NCBI GenBank assembly: GCA_964604825.1
Contig: CAZSAL010000041.1
Coordinates: 1 to 23,235, forward strand
Reading direction: 5' to 3'
Source: CAZSAL01 sp964604825
GTDB lineage: Bacteria > Elusimicrobiota > Elusimicrobia > 2-01-FULL-59-12
Length of the DNA: 23,235 bases
A program made the position numbers and the translations under genes. The notes beneath the pieces were generated by a model. That model saw only the letters and a list, made by a program, of their open reading frames with translations, was not told the DNA's origin and did no database searches. Below, piece by piece: positions 7,028-15,097 of the stretch. How positions within the stretch are numbered: the stretch's first letter is position 1; each line of letters starts with the position of its first letter.

Positions 7028-8062
7028 TTATCGCAACGGCAGGGACCGGCGCTCGCGCCGCATCTGGTCCAGTTCTTCCAGATATCTCCCTGTTCCCATG
7101 ACCACACAGGTCAATGGATCTGCTGCCATAACCACGGGCAATTCTGTTTCCTGAGAAAGAAGATCAGGAAGTCCCCGGAGGAGAGCTCCTCCCCCTGCGA
7201 GAACAATGCCGGTGTCTACCAAATCGGCGGCCAGCTCGGCCGGTGTTTCTTCCAGAGTTTGTTTTATAACCTCTATGATCAGTTTTATAGGATCCGCCAG
7301 AGCCTGGCGGACTTCTTCCGAGGTGATGGTCACCGTCTTAGGCAAACCTGTCACCTGATCGCGCCCTTTAACCTCTAACACCTGTTCCTCGGGCAGCGGG
7401 AAGACTGATCCAATTTTTATTTTTACTTCTTCGGCGGATGTTTCGCCGATCAACAGATTGTACTTGCGGCGGAAATATTGGATGACCGCTTCGTCAAGCT
7501 CATCCCCTGCCACGTCCAGGGACTTCGACACAACCATGTCGCCCAGAGACACAACGGCGACTTCCGTGGTTCCGCCTCCCATATCCACTATCATGTGGCC
7601 GCGCGGCTCGTTGATCGGGATGTCAGCTCCGATCGCGGCCGCCATGGGCTCTTCTATCAAATAGACTTCCCGCGCTCCGGCCTGCTGCGCCGACTCGCGT
7701 ACAGCGCGTTTTTCCACTTCCGTGATCCCGGAAGGAACCCCTATGACAATGCGCGGATGCAGAAGGCTTCGCCGGTTATGCACCTTCTTGATGAAATAAC
7801 GGATCATCCGTTCCGTAACGTCAAAATCGGCGATTACTCCATTGCGCAGCGGACGCACAGCGATGATATTTGCCGGGGTCTTTCCCAGCATCCGCTTGGC
7901 TTCAACGCCTATAGCCAGGACATTCCGGGAGTCTTTTTCAATGGCAACAACCGAAGGCTCCCGCAGAACAATCCCCTGTCCTTTAACATAAACGAGGGTA
8001 TTGGCCGTTCCCAGGTCAATACCCATATCGTTGGAAAAAAGGCTGAATAGATAGTTAAACAT
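7028..8062 (-). CDS. mreB: Rod-shape-determining actin homologue MreB, 344 aa
   Basis: MreB forms membrane-bound ATP-dependent filaments that steer sidewall synthesis. The nucleotide-binding motifs are intact: phosphate-1 DLGTAN (16-21), phosphate-2 DMGGGT (160-165) and the adenosine motif AGGGALLRG (289-297). EEPMAAAIGA (137-146) is characteristic. Residues 2-9 (FNYLFSLF) form a hydrophobic/amphipathic start like the membrane-binding helix of Gram-negative MreB. Length is normal. The ATG shares one base with the rplQ stop (TAATG), so mreB appears to be cotranscribed, and perhaps translationally coupled, with the alpha ribosomal cluster. That is an unusual neighbour for this gene. Confidence 0.97.
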   Translation of the reverse strand: MFNYLFSLFSNDMGIDLGTANTLVYVKGQGIVLREPSVVAIEKDSRNVLAIGVEAKRMLGKTPANIIAVRPLRNGVIADFDVTERMIRYFIKKVHNRRSLLHPRIVIGVPSGITEVEKRAVRESAQQAGAREVYLIEEPMAAAIGADIPINEPRGHMIVDMGGGTTEVAVVSLGDMVVSKSLDVAGDELDEAVIQYFRRKYNLLIGETSAEEVKIKIGSVFPLPEEQVLEVKGRDQVTGLPKTVTITSEEVRQALADPIKLIIEVIKQTLEETPAELAADLVDTGIVLAGGGALLRGLPDLLSQETELPVVMAADPLTCVVMGTGRYLEELDQMRRERRSLPLR

Positions 8063-8412
8063 TATGGGACTAGTTTCAGTATACCCATTTCCGATCCATC
8101 TGAGAACCGGGGTCCTTTCCTAACCAACTGCGTATAACCCCCGTGGCGGTCCTTATACCGCGGAACCAGCACGTCAAACATTTTATTGCGGACCTCGCGG
8201 CTCGGGATATCCCGTGCCACGCGCCGCCGGGCGGACAAATTGTTTGCCTTCGCCGCTGTGATCAGCCGTTCCGTGAACCGCGAGACTTCCTTCGCTTTAG
8301 GGATTGTGGTCTCGATTTTTTCGTGATGCAGCAGGCTCGCAGCCATATTTCTCAGCATGGCAAACCTGTGTCCCGTGGGTCTGGATAATTTACGACCGGA
8401 ATGCGTATTCAT
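8062..8412 (-). CDS. rplQ: Large-subunit ribosomal protein L17, 116 aa
   Basis: L17 binds 23S rRNA near the exit-tunnel side. The N-terminus matches the family (HSGRKLSRPTGHRFAMLRNM), as does the C-terminus, with RRGDxxxM-like positions replaced by DGSEMGILKLV. The ATG at 8412 is chosen because it yields the standard start and lies one base after the rpoA stop. A GTG at 8445 would add eleven atypical residues inside rpoA. No strong Shine-Dalgarno is present, so it is probably translated by coupling to rpoA. It closes the alpha cluster but is followed by mreB through a one-base overlap. Confidence 0.95.
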   Translation of the reverse strand: MNTHSGRKLSRPTGHRFAMLRNMAASLLHHEKIETTIPKAKEVSRFTERLITAAKANNLSARRRVARDIPSREVRNKMFDVLVPRYKDRHGGYTQLVRKGPRFSDGSEMGILKLVP

Positions 8413-8413
8413 C

Positions 8414-9427
8414 TTACGATTGCTTCGCCGGCTCCTGGACAACACCCGAAAGGTCCATGCCCAGGCTCAGATTCAGTTCTGTCAGGCGTTCCTTGATTTC
8501 ATCCAGCGACTTTTTGCCGAAGTTCTTGTAGGAAATCAATTCCTCGTCCTTCCGGCTGACCAGATCCGAGAGCGTCCGGATCTTGGCCGCCTTGAGGCAG
8601 TTGGAAGCGCGCACAGACAGTTCAATTATATCAACGGGCTGATTAAGCAGCTCGCGCAACCTTTCGATATCCGTTCCGGCGGGAGTACCCGTTGAAGCAG
8701 GAGCGACTTCCTCGGCAGGAACGATTTCCTCTTCCTCGAACGTGATGAAGATGGACAGGGAATCTTTCAGAATTTTCGCAGAATAGGCAATGGCATCGCC
8801 GGGGGCTACCGAACCGTCCGTCCAGACATCAAGGATCAGGCGGTCGTAGTCCGTTATCTGACCGACGCGGGAATTTTCCACGTCATAATGCACCTTCACG
8901 ACAGGAGAAAAGAGAGCGTCCAGCATCAGGCTGTCGGCCGGATAATTTTCCCGGCTCTGGCGATCCGCTGAAACGTATCCGCGTCCGCGCGCAACCCACA
9001 TCTGGATGTTCAATTCGCCATTGGTATCAAGAGTGGCGATAGGCAGCTCCGGAGTCAGGATTTCAACATTCGCGTTAGGTTCGATATCCTTGGCCCGGAT
9101 GACCTTTTCCCCTTTAATGGAAAGATTGAGAGTTTCCGTCTCAGGGGTATGCAGCTTAAAGCGCAGCTGCTTCAGATTCAAGAGAATGGTTACCACATCC
9201 TCCCGCACTCCTTTGATCGTTGAATATTCATGCGCCGCGCCTTCAATTTTCACGGCGATAACGGCGCATCCCTCCAGACTGGAAAGGAGAATCCGCCTCA
9301 GCGAATTACCTATCGTATGCCCATACCCTTTTTCAAACGGTTCGGCATAAAAACGCCCGTAAGTATCGGTAAGGGTATCCTGATCACATTCCAGACTCTG
9401 CGGAAGCACTAAATCTTTTAATCTCAT
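8414..9427 (-). CDS. rpoA: RNA polymerase alpha subunit, 337 aa
   Basis: Alpha dimerises to nucleate RNA polymerase assembly and contacts UP elements and activators through its C-terminal domain. The N-terminal domain shows the assembly motif GHTIGNSLRRILLSSLEG (about 36-53) and KGVREDVVTILLNLK (about 72-86). An acidic linker rich in Glu (about 230-245) leads to the C-terminal domain. That domain holds ELSVRASNCLKAAKIRTLSDL (about 269-289) and YKNFGKKSLDEI, the helix-hairpin-helix DNA-binding unit. Length is slightly above the usual 310-330. AGGAGG is placed seven bases before the ATG, in the 15-nt gap after rpsD. Confidence 0.98.
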   Translation of the reverse strand: MRLKDLVLPQSLECDQDTLTDTYGRFYAEPFEKGYGHTIGNSLRRILLSSLEGCAVIAVKIEGAAHEYSTIKGVREDVVTILLNLKQLRFKLHTPETETLNLSIKGEKVIRAKDIEPNANVEILTPELPIATLDTNGELNIQMWVARGRGYVSADRQSRENYPADSLMLDALFSPVVKVHYDVENSRVGQITDYDRLILDVWTDGSVAPGDAIAYSAKILKDSLSIFITFEEEEIVPAEEVAPASTGTPAGTDIERLRELLNQPVDIIELSVRASNCLKAAKIRTLSDLVSRKDEELISYKNFGKKSLDEIKERLTELNLSLGMDLSGVVQEPAKQS

Positions 9428-9434
9428 CTAACGT

Positions 9435-9440
9435 CCTCCT
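9435..9440 (-). promoter_or_regulatory. Strong ribosome binding site of rpoA
   Basis: A perfect AGGAGG on the mRNA, seven bases before the rpoA ATG and just after the rpsD stop. It is one of the few full-consensus sites in the block, suggesting independent high initiation on rpoA. Confidence 0.75.
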
Positions 9441-9442
9441 GG

Positions 9443-10075
9443 TTACTTCGAATAAAGTTCGACAATCAACTGCTCGTCGATTGAGAATGACATTTCATCG
9501 CGTGACGGCCAGCTTTTTACTTTGCCGGCCGGCTGTCCCGGCACTACTTCAAGCCACGAAGGAACAGGCCCGCGCTTGGAAGCGTTCTGCAGCGCCTGTT
9601 GTACGGATGGGCTCTGACGCGTTTTTTCTGCAATGGTTATGCGGTCCCCCGGCTCCAGCGGATGCGACGGGATGTCCACGCGGCGATCATTCACCAGCAC
9701 ATGGCCATGAAGCACCAGCTGACGCGCCTGCGCTTCTGAAGCCGCAATGCCTATGCGTCTAACAACGTTGTCCAGCCGGGTTTCCAGCATGCGCAGCAGA
9801 TTTTCCCCGGTTAATCCCGGCATCGCAAGGGCTTCGCGGAAATAACGGCGGAACTGCTCTTCCGTCAAACCGGACATCCATTTTGTTTTCTGTTTTTCCC
9901 GCAGACGGCGACCGTATTCGGAAATTTTCACGCGCTGCATTTTATGCATACCCGGGATGCCTTTCCTGTTCGGCTTATCGAGCGTACAGGAAGTGTGGCA
10001 CTTATCGCCTTTCAGGAACAATTTCATTCCTTCTCTGCGGCAAAGTCGGCAAACCGGTCCAATATTTCTGCTCAT
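9443..10075 (-). CDS. rpsD: Small-subunit ribosomal protein S4, 210 aa
   Basis: S4 is a primary 16S rRNA binder that nucleates 30S assembly. The start MSRNIGPVCRLC is typical of zinc-binding S4, with Cys9, Cys12, Cys26 and Cys30 visible. The S4 RNA-binding domain (about 95-160) holds RLDNVVRRIGIAAS and ARQLVLHGHVLVNDRRVDIPS. The ATG at 10075 is chosen, two bases after the rpsK stop; the frame stays open further upstream but with no family match. In many bacteria S4 represses the alpha operon through a leader RNA before rpsM; here only 12 nt precede rpsM. Confidence 0.97.
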   Translation of the reverse strand: MSRNIGPVCRLCRREGMKLFLKGDKCHTSCTLDKPNRKGIPGMHKMQRVKISEYGRRLREKQKTKWMSGLTEEQFRRYFREALAMPGLTGENLLRMLETRLDNVVRRIGIAASEAQARQLVLHGHVLVNDRRVDIPSHPLEPGDRITIAEKTRQSPSVQQALQNASKRGPVPSWLEVVPGQPAGKVKSWPSRDEMSFSIDEQLIVELYSK

Positions 10076-10077
10076 AA

Positions 10078-10557
10078 CTATACTCTCCGGGGCTTTGGCG
10101 CACGGCAACCGTCGTGCGGAATAGGAGTAACATCGCGAATGGAAAGGATCGACAATCCCGCTCCCTGAAGCCCGCGAATGGCTGTTTCCCGGCCCGCTCC
10201 AGGACCTTTGACAAGCACATGCACCTGTTTCACGCCGGCATCAAGCGCCCGGCGCGCGGCTGTATCGGCCGTGACTTGCGCCGCGAAAGGGGTGCCTTTC
10301 TTCGTGCCTTTGAAACCGCAGCTGCCTGCCGTAGACCAGACAATAACCTGTCCCTGCTCATCGGCTATGGACACAATTGTGTTATTAAACGACGACTGAA
10401 TATAAGCGCGCGCCACACCTACGTTCTTCCAAAGCTTTTTTTTGCGCCCGGCGCCGGCTACCCGGGGAGCCGAGGCTCCTGCAGGCGATCCAGCAGCGGA
10501 TTTGGCTTCCGGCTGCGGTTGCGTTGGTTTTGAAGATGGTTTGTTTTCGTCAGCCAT
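10078..10557 (-). CDS. rpsK: Small-subunit ribosomal protein S11, 159 aa, with N-terminal extension
   Basis: S11 sits on the 30S platform. The core from about residue 37 is standard: VGVARAYIQSSFNNTIV, then STAGSCGFKGTKKGTPFAA and the C-terminal DVTPIPHDGCRAPKPRRV. Residues 1-36 are an extra Lys/Pro/Ala/Ser-rich stretch, so the protein is about 30 residues longer than the common 129. The ATG at 10557 is preceded by GGAG at five bases, which supports the long form. It lies 16 nt after rpsM and 2 nt before rpsD. Confidence 0.96.
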   Translation of the reverse strand: MADENKPSSKPTQPQPEAKSAAGSPAGASAPRVAGAGRKKKLWKNVGVARAYIQSSFNNTIVSIADEQGQVIVWSTAGSCGFKGTKKGTPFAAQVTADTAARRALDAGVKQVHVLVKGPGAGRETAIRGLQGAGLSILSIRDVTPIPHDGCRAPKPRRV

Positions 10558-10573
10558 GTAGGCTCCTTAATAA

Positions 10574-10978
10574 TTATTTCGTTTCGCCCGCGGCGGCTGC
10601 TGCGGGTTTTTCTGCGCGCACAGCGCCAACCGTTTTACGGCGGCCGCGTCTTGTACGTGCATTAGTTTTCGTCCGCTGGCCACGTACTGGAAGATTGCGC
10701 CGATGGCGGAACCCACGGTACGAATTAATATCGATGAGACGCCGGATATTCTGCTGAATCTCGCGCCGCAAGTCGCCTTCCACCTTGCAGTCGCGCGCGA
10801 TCAGAGTGCTCAGCTTATTGATTTCACCTTCGGTCAAATTTTTCACACGGGTTGCCGGGTCTATCTGCGCATTCCCCACCAGCTTGGAAGCCAGCGGCCG
10901 GCCAATACCATAAATATGAGACAACGCGATGTCCACGCGCTTTTCCTTTGGAAGATCAACACCTGAAATTCGTGCCAT
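10574..10978 (-). CDS. rpsM: Small-subunit ribosomal protein S13, 134 aa
   Basis: S13 lies in the 30S head and contacts P-site tRNA and the B1 bridges. The sequence begins ARISGVDLPKEKRVDIAL and contains IYGIGRPLA and SYRGFRHRRNLPVRGQRTKTNARTRRG-type tail residues (about 87-113), which are diagnostic. After the usual end it continues with an alanine-rich tail (EKPAAAAAGETK). AAGGAG upstream overlaps the rpmJ stop codon, 12 nt before the ATG. Confidence 0.97.
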   Translation of the reverse strand: MARISGVDLPKEKRVDIALSHIYGIGRPLASKLVGNAQIDPATRVKNLTEGEINKLSTLIARDCKVEGDLRREIQQNIRRLIDINSYRGFRHRRNLPVRGQRTKTNARTRRGRRKTVGAVRAEKPAAAAAGETK

Positions 10979-10990
10979 TAACGCGTCTCC

Positions 10991-11104
10991 TTAACCCTGT
11001 CGCTGTTTGTGACGAGGTTCCGTGCAAATTACACGAACCACGCCTTTACGGCGGATTACTTTACATTTGCTGCATATCGGTTTGACTGACGCTCGAACGT
11101 TCAT
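10991..11104 (-). CDS. rpmJ: Large-subunit ribosomal protein L36, 37 aa
   Basis: A 37-codon frame begins MNVRASVKPICSKC and ends RHKQRQG. This is the zinc-binding form of L36: Cys11, Cys14, Cys27 and His32 form the ribbon, and the segment KVIRRKGVVRVIC is typical. GGAG lies nine bases before the ATG. It sits between infA (30 nt) and rpsM (12 nt), its normal place at the start of the alpha cluster. Confidence 0.96.
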   Translation of the reverse strand: MNVRASVKPICSKCKVIRRKGVVRVICTEPRHKQRQG

Positions 11105-11134
11105 GGATATAACTCCGCTATAATTAATTTCCGC

Positions 11135-11353
11135 TTATTTCTCCCGGAAAGTTATCCGGCCCCTGCTCAGATCGTACGGCGACAACTCCACTTTAACTTT
11201 ATCCCCGGGCAGAATCTTGATGTAATGCATGCGCATTTTCCCGGAGATATGCGCCAGGATGTTATGGCCGCCTTCAATTTCAACCTTAAACATCGCGTTA
11301 GGGTACGCCTCCACGACTTTTCCATCTACCTCGATTTTTTCTTCTTTAACCAT
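11135..11353 (-). CDS. infA: Translation initiation factor IF-1, 72 aa
   Basis: IF-1 binds the 30S A site and aids initiation. The whole 72-residue protein is an S1-like OB fold with the family segments EVDGKVVEAYPNAMFKVE, HISGKMRMHYIKILPGDKV and SPYDLSRGRITF. Length is exactly typical. Notably, the ATG has no visible Shine-Dalgarno; the 13 nt after map are A/T-rich, so initiation may depend on coupling or an unstructured leader. Confidence 0.97.
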   Translation of the reverse strand: MVKEEKIEVDGKVVEAYPNAMFKVEIEGGHNILAHISGKMRMHYIKILPGDKVKVELSPYDLSRGRITFREK

Positions 11354-11366
11354 AAATTAATTGCGA

Positions 11367-12143
11367 TTAATAATCATGAGGCGTCAAAATCTCCGGACCC
11401 TTTCCTGTTACAACCACCATTTTCTCGTAATGGACGGACGGGCTGCCATCAGCGGTAACTACCGTCCAACCGTTTTCCTTCATTATGATTTCAGCAGTTC
11501 CGGCGTTAGCCATTACTTCCAGAGCCAAAACCATGCCTTCCATTAAACGTATACCGGTCCCAGGCGTTCCGAAACAGGACACGTGCGGTTCTTCATGCAT
11601 CGCCCTGCCGATACCGTGGCCGCCGTATTCCCGAACTACGTGGTATCCATACTTCTCGACAACCGCCTGCATCGCGTGAGACACATCGCCCAGCCGGTTG
11701 CCCAGGACCATGGCGTCAACTGAAGCCTGAAGGGCTTCCTTCCCAGCTTTCATCAGACGCTCAGCCTGCGCGGCACGAGTCCTGCCAACGGCAAAAGTCG
11801 TAGCCGTATCGCCGCAATAGTCGTTAAGAAATATTCCTATATCCAAACTCAGGATATCGCCGTCATTCAACCTGCGGCTTCCCGGAATTCCGTGGACAAC
11901 TTCCTCATTTATCGAAGTGCACACGGTTGCGGGATAACCCCGGTAATTCAAAAACGCGGGCCGGGCGCCATTTTCCCGCATCATTCTCGCAGCCAGGACA
12001 TCTATGTCGTGGGTCGTCATCCCTACAGCCACTTGCCGTTCCAGATCCATCAGGATCCCGGCAGCGAGCCTCCCCGCTTGGCGCAACAGATTAATCTCCC
12101 TGGGGCTTTTCAGTTCGATGCGCGACTGATTAACTGCGTTCAT
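11367..12143 (-). CDS. map: Type I methionine aminopeptidase, 258 aa
   Basis: The enzyme removes the initiator methionine from new proteins. The pita-bread fold motifs are clear, with metal ligands Asp101 (SLDIG), Asp112 (CGDTA), His176 (GGHGIGR), Glu209 (ALEV) and Glu240 (HYEK), and the substrate-contacting His84 (VVHGIP). Length fits type I without an N-terminal extension. The usual TIEP and FEHT surroundings of the last two glutamates are altered to ALEV and HYEK, but the ligands are kept. The ATG is 3 nt after the adk stop with no good ribosome binding site; infA follows after 13 nt. Confidence 0.96.
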   Translation of the reverse strand: MNAVNQSRIELKSPREINLLRQAGRLAAGILMDLERQVAVGMTTHDIDVLAARMMRENGARPAFLNYRGYPATVCTSINEEVVHGIPGSRRLNDGDILSLDIGIFLNDYCGDTATTFAVGRTRAAQAERLMKAGKEALQASVDAMVLGNRLGDVSHAMQAVVEKYGYHVVREYGGHGIGRAMHEEPHVSCFGTPGTGIRLMEGMVLALEVMANAGTAEIIMKENGWTVVTADGSPSVHYEKMVVVTGKGPEILTPHDY

Positions 12144-12146
12144 AAA

Positions 12147-12800
12147 TCATTTATTCGAGCAAACGACCTCAACCTGCCGGGCGACTTCATCTACAGATAA
12201 TGAAGCGTTTAAAATATGCAGAAGCCCTTTTTTCTCATAATAGCCAAGAAGCGGGATCGTCGTTTTATCATAAGCTTCCAGGCGCTTACGGATTGATTCA
12301 GGAGCATCGTCTGTGCGCGCCATAAGTTTGCCTTTGCAGCTGTCGCAAACGCCTTCGCGTTTCGGAGGCTGAGACATCAGGTTATAGGTAGCACCGCACT
12401 GACCGCATACCCGCCGTTTTCCCATACGGTCGATGACCACAGCCGCATCAACCTTAAAGTAAAGAACCGCATCCAGCGGCTTGCCGGATTTTTGAAGATT
12501 CAGGTCCAGCGATTTTGCCTGGACCAGACTGCGCGGATATCCGTCCAGAATAAAACCGCCTGCTACGTCCTTCTTCTTAATACGTTCCGTGACAATCGCA
12601 TTCGTCAGTTTATCAGGCACGAGAAGGCCCGAATTAACAAATTGAGAAATCTGCTTGCCCAGCGCCGAACCTTTTGCAATCGCTTCGCGGAAAATACCAC
12701 CGGTAACGATTGCCGGAATTTTCAACCGTTCGCTGGCCCGTACTGCTTGTGTTCCTTTACCGGCCCCCGGAGGGCCGAGGAAAACAAACCGTGATCCCAT
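12147..12800 (-). CDS. adk: Adenylate kinase with zinc-binding lid, 217 aa
   Basis: Adk interconverts ATP+AMP and two ADP. The P-loop GPPGAGKGT is at 9-17, the AMP-site segment GGFILDGYPRS at 81-91 and the lid (about 128-166) holds a Cys4 zinc site (Cys132, Cys135, Cys152, Cys155). ARTDDAPESIRKRL supplies the conserved Asp and Arg residues. The normally strict STGD motif reads VTGG (32-35), while the AMP-binding Thr33 and Arg38 remain. Length is that of the long-lid form. The ATG follows the secY stop with no gap, the classic secY-adk-map order. Confidence 0.96.
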   Translation of the reverse strand: MGSRFVFLGPPGAGKGTQAVRASERLKIPAIVTGGIFREAIAKGSALGKQISQFVNSGLLVPDKLTNAIVTERIKKKDVAGGFILDGYPRSLVQAKSLDLNLQKSGKPLDAVLYFKVDAAVVIDRMGKRRVCGQCGATYNLMSQPPKREGVCDSCKGKLMARTDDAPESIRKRLEAYDKTTIPLLGYYEKKGLLHILNASLSVDEVARQVEVVCSNK

Positions 12801-14153
12801 TCAGGATCCGACGTTGAACCAACGGCCTTTAAAACTGCCTCCGCCTTTAAAGAAACCGTCGTAGTGACGCATGATCAGATGGGACTGGATCTGACCTATA
12901 GTATCCAAGGCAACTCCAACTACAATCAAAATCGAGGTCCCGCCGAATAAATTGGATAAATTCTGCGGGGCGTTCAGCATTTGCTGCAGGTATTGGGGCA
13001 GAATGGCTATCGCGGCGACGAAAAGGGCTCCGCCCAATGTGATACGCGCCAAAATTCCTTCTATATAGTTGGCCGTAGCCTCACCCGGGCGGATTCCGGG
13101 GACAAACCCGCCCCACTTGCGAAGGTTTTCCGCCAATTCAGTTGGATTAAAGGCAACGGAATTATAAAAGTAGCAGAAGAAAATAATGAGAGCGGCATAA
13201 AATGTTTCATACATCCAGTTGCCTTTTTCCCATTTTGCCACGCGTACTGCCCATGCAGAATGCGGGAAAAACTGCGCGACAGTGAGCGGTACCGCAAGAA
13301 GCGAAACGGCAAAAATAACGGCTATGACGCCGGACTGATCAACTTTCAGTGGCAGAAAAGTGCTCGCACCGCCATACATCCTCCGGCCGACAACTCTTTT
13401 TGCATACTGCACGGGAATTTTACGCTGCGCGGTTTCCACCCAGACAACCAATCCTGTAACAACCAGGACCAGCGCTACAAGGAAGGCTGCTCTGAACAGG
13501 CTGATTTCTTCTATACGCACAAGGCGGACCAGGTCCGCTATTGCCGATGGAAGGCGGTCAACAATGCCTGCGAAAATAATTAAGGAAACTCCGTTTCCTA
13601 TCCCACGTTCCGTTATCTGTTCGCCCAGCCACATAATGAATACAGTTCCCGTTGTTAAAGTCAGAACTGTCAGCGCCACAAATCCGGGCGTGGGTTCCGG
13701 AACGATAGGCATGCCGCCTGGAGCAGGCATCCGGGAAATGGCAAAGGTCAAGCCGAAGGACTGCAGCCCGCCCAGAGCCAATGTCAAATAACGGGTGATC
13801 TGGTTCATTCGTTTACGACCCTGTTCCCCTTCTTTTGCCAATCTGTCCAGATAAGGGATCACGTGAGCTCCCTGGAGCAGACTCATAATGATGGAAGCGT
13901 TGATGTAAGGCATAATCCCCATGGAAAAAATGGAAAGCCGCCCCAGCGCGCCTCCGGAAAAGATATTCAGAAATCCAAGCAGCGTGTTCTGCTGCGCCGC
14001 GAAAAGCGCGCGCAAAGCCTGCGCATTAACACCCGGTATGGGGATAGTGGCTCCCACGCGATAGACCGCCAGAATACCCAATGTGAATAAAATCCGGCGC
14101 TTAAGCTCCGGCACTTTAAAAATATCCACAAACGGGTTAGTAACTGAGTTCAT
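12801..14153 (-). CDS. secY: Protein translocase channel subunit SecY, 450 aa
   Basis: SecY is the ten-helix pore of the Sec translocon. Recognisable parts are the plug region (about 57-75, FLNIFSGGALGRLSIFSMGI), ITERGIGNGVSLIIFAGI (180-197), PVQYAKRVVGRRMYGG (247-262) and the C-terminal cytoplasmic MRHYDGFFKG (428-437). In helix 7, the widely conserved GVIPVIF reads GVIAVIF (Ala278). Length is normal. The start overlaps the rplO stop by 4 nt (ATGA) and the stop abuts adk. Confidence 0.97.
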   Translation of the reverse strand: MNSVTNPFVDIFKVPELKRRILFTLGILAVYRVGATIPIPGVNAQALRALFAAQQNTLLGFLNIFSGGALGRLSIFSMGIMPYINASIIMSLLQGAHVIPYLDRLAKEGEQGRKRMNQITRYLTLALGGLQSFGLTFAISRMPAPGGMPIVPEPTPGFVALTVLTLTTGTVFIMWLGEQITERGIGNGVSLIIFAGIVDRLPSAIADLVRLVRIEEISLFRAAFLVALVLVVTGLVVWVETAQRKIPVQYAKRVVGRRMYGGASTFLPLKVDQSGVIAVIFAVSLLAVPLTVAQFFPHSAWAVRVAKWEKGNWMYETFYAALIIFFCYFYNSVAFNPTELAENLRKWGGFVPGIRPGEATANYIEGILARITLGGALFVAAIAILPQYLQQMLNAPQNLSNLFGGTSILIVVGVALDTIGQIQSHLIMRHYDGFFKGGGSFKGRWFNVGS

Positions 14154-14599
14154 TGCTTGATAATCTCAACGTGTCCACCGGCTTTTTCTATCTTTTCTTT
14201 CGCTCCGGCCGAAAATTTGTGTGCCTGAACAGTAAAGGGCTTTTTCAGATCTCCCCCACCCAAAACCTTTACCGGTTTCGATCCGTTAATCAATCCTGAT
14301 TTCTTTAAGAATTCAGGCGATACCGAAGCATTCGCATCAAAACGCTTTTCAAATTCCCCCACATTAACGATGGAATGTTCGATGCGAAACATGGTATGAC
14401 GGAAACCGCGTTTGGGAATGCGCCGGATGAGCGGCATCTGGCCGCCTTCAAACCCCGTCATACCGGAAAATCCCGCGCGGGATCGCTGTCCTTTCATGCC
14501 ACGCGTAGCCTGCGCGCCGTGACCACTGCCAATGCCGCGGCCAACTATCTTGCGGCGATGTTTTGAGCCGAAAGCCGGTTTTAATTCATCGAGTCGCAT
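14150..14599 (-). CDS. rplO: Large-subunit ribosomal protein L15, 149 aa
   Basis: L15 is a late-assembly 50S protein. The N-terminal LDELKP and the Gly/Arg-rich VGRGIGSGHG and MKGQRSRAG segments are diagnostic, followed by GFEGGQMPLIRRIPKRGF and a C-terminal VKVLGGGDLKKPFTVQAHKFS. Length is typical. It overlaps the end of rpsE by 14 nt, leaving no room for rpmD, which normally lies between these two genes. It then overlaps secY by 4 nt. Confidence 0.97.
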   Translation of the reverse strand: MRLDELKPAFGSKHRRKIVGRGIGSGHGAQATRGMKGQRSRAGFSGMTGFEGGQMPLIRRIPKRGFRHTMFRIEHSIVNVGEFEKRFDANASVSPEFLKKSGLINGSKPVKVLGGGDLKKPFTVQAHKFSAGAKEKIEKAGGHVEIIKQ

Positions 14600-15092
14600 C
14601 TGCTGTCACCGTTTCCTTGCTGCGAAGGCTGCTGACCTGCTCTTTTGTACGTAAACTTTTCAGGGCCTCGAGCGTAGCATAAACAACGTTATATGGATTA
14701 GAAGAACGAAGCGACTTCGTCAGTATGTCCTTGATTCCTACCGCTTCCAGCACGGCCCGGACGCTGCCTCCGGCGATAACGCCGGTCCCCGGCGCCGCCG
14801 GGCGCAATAATACCCGACCTGCGCCAAACTCACCGATCACAGTGTGAGGGATGGTCACTCCGTGAAGCGGTATTTCAATCAGTTCCTTTTTCGCGCGGGC
14901 TACGCCCTTTTGAATCGCCGATTGAATCTCTTTTGCCTTGCCTATAGACGTTCCAACATGGCCTTTTTTGTCGCCAATCACAACAAGTACGCTGAAGGAA
15001 AAACGCTTTCCGCCTTTGACAACTTTCGCCACGCGATTAATCGCGACGATGGTTTCCGTCAACTCCATACCTTCCGGGTTAATCCGCGTCAC
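14586..15092 (-). CDS. rpsE: Small-subunit ribosomal protein S5, 168 aa
   Basis: S5 helps shape the decoding centre and mRNA entry. It shows the double-stranded RNA-binding part (ETIVAINRVAKVVKGGKRFSF, about 13-33) and the C-terminal domain GTGVIAGGSVRAVLEAVGI with SSNPYNVVYAT. The start is a GTG at 15092 with AAGGAG five bases upstream; an internal ATG at residue 9 would truncate the protein. The gap from rplR is 12 nt. The C-terminus overlaps rplO by 14 nt, consistent with loss of an intervening gene. Confidence 0.97.
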   Translation of the reverse strand: MTRINPEGMELTETIVAINRVAKVVKGGKRFSFSVLVVIGDKKGHVGTSIGKAKEIQSAIQKGVARAKKELIEIPLHGVTIPHTVIGEFGAGRVLLRPAAPGTGVIAGGSVRAVLEAVGIKDILTKSLRSSNPYNVVYATLEALKSLRTKEQVSSLRSKETVTADATR

Positions 15093-15097
15093 AATAG

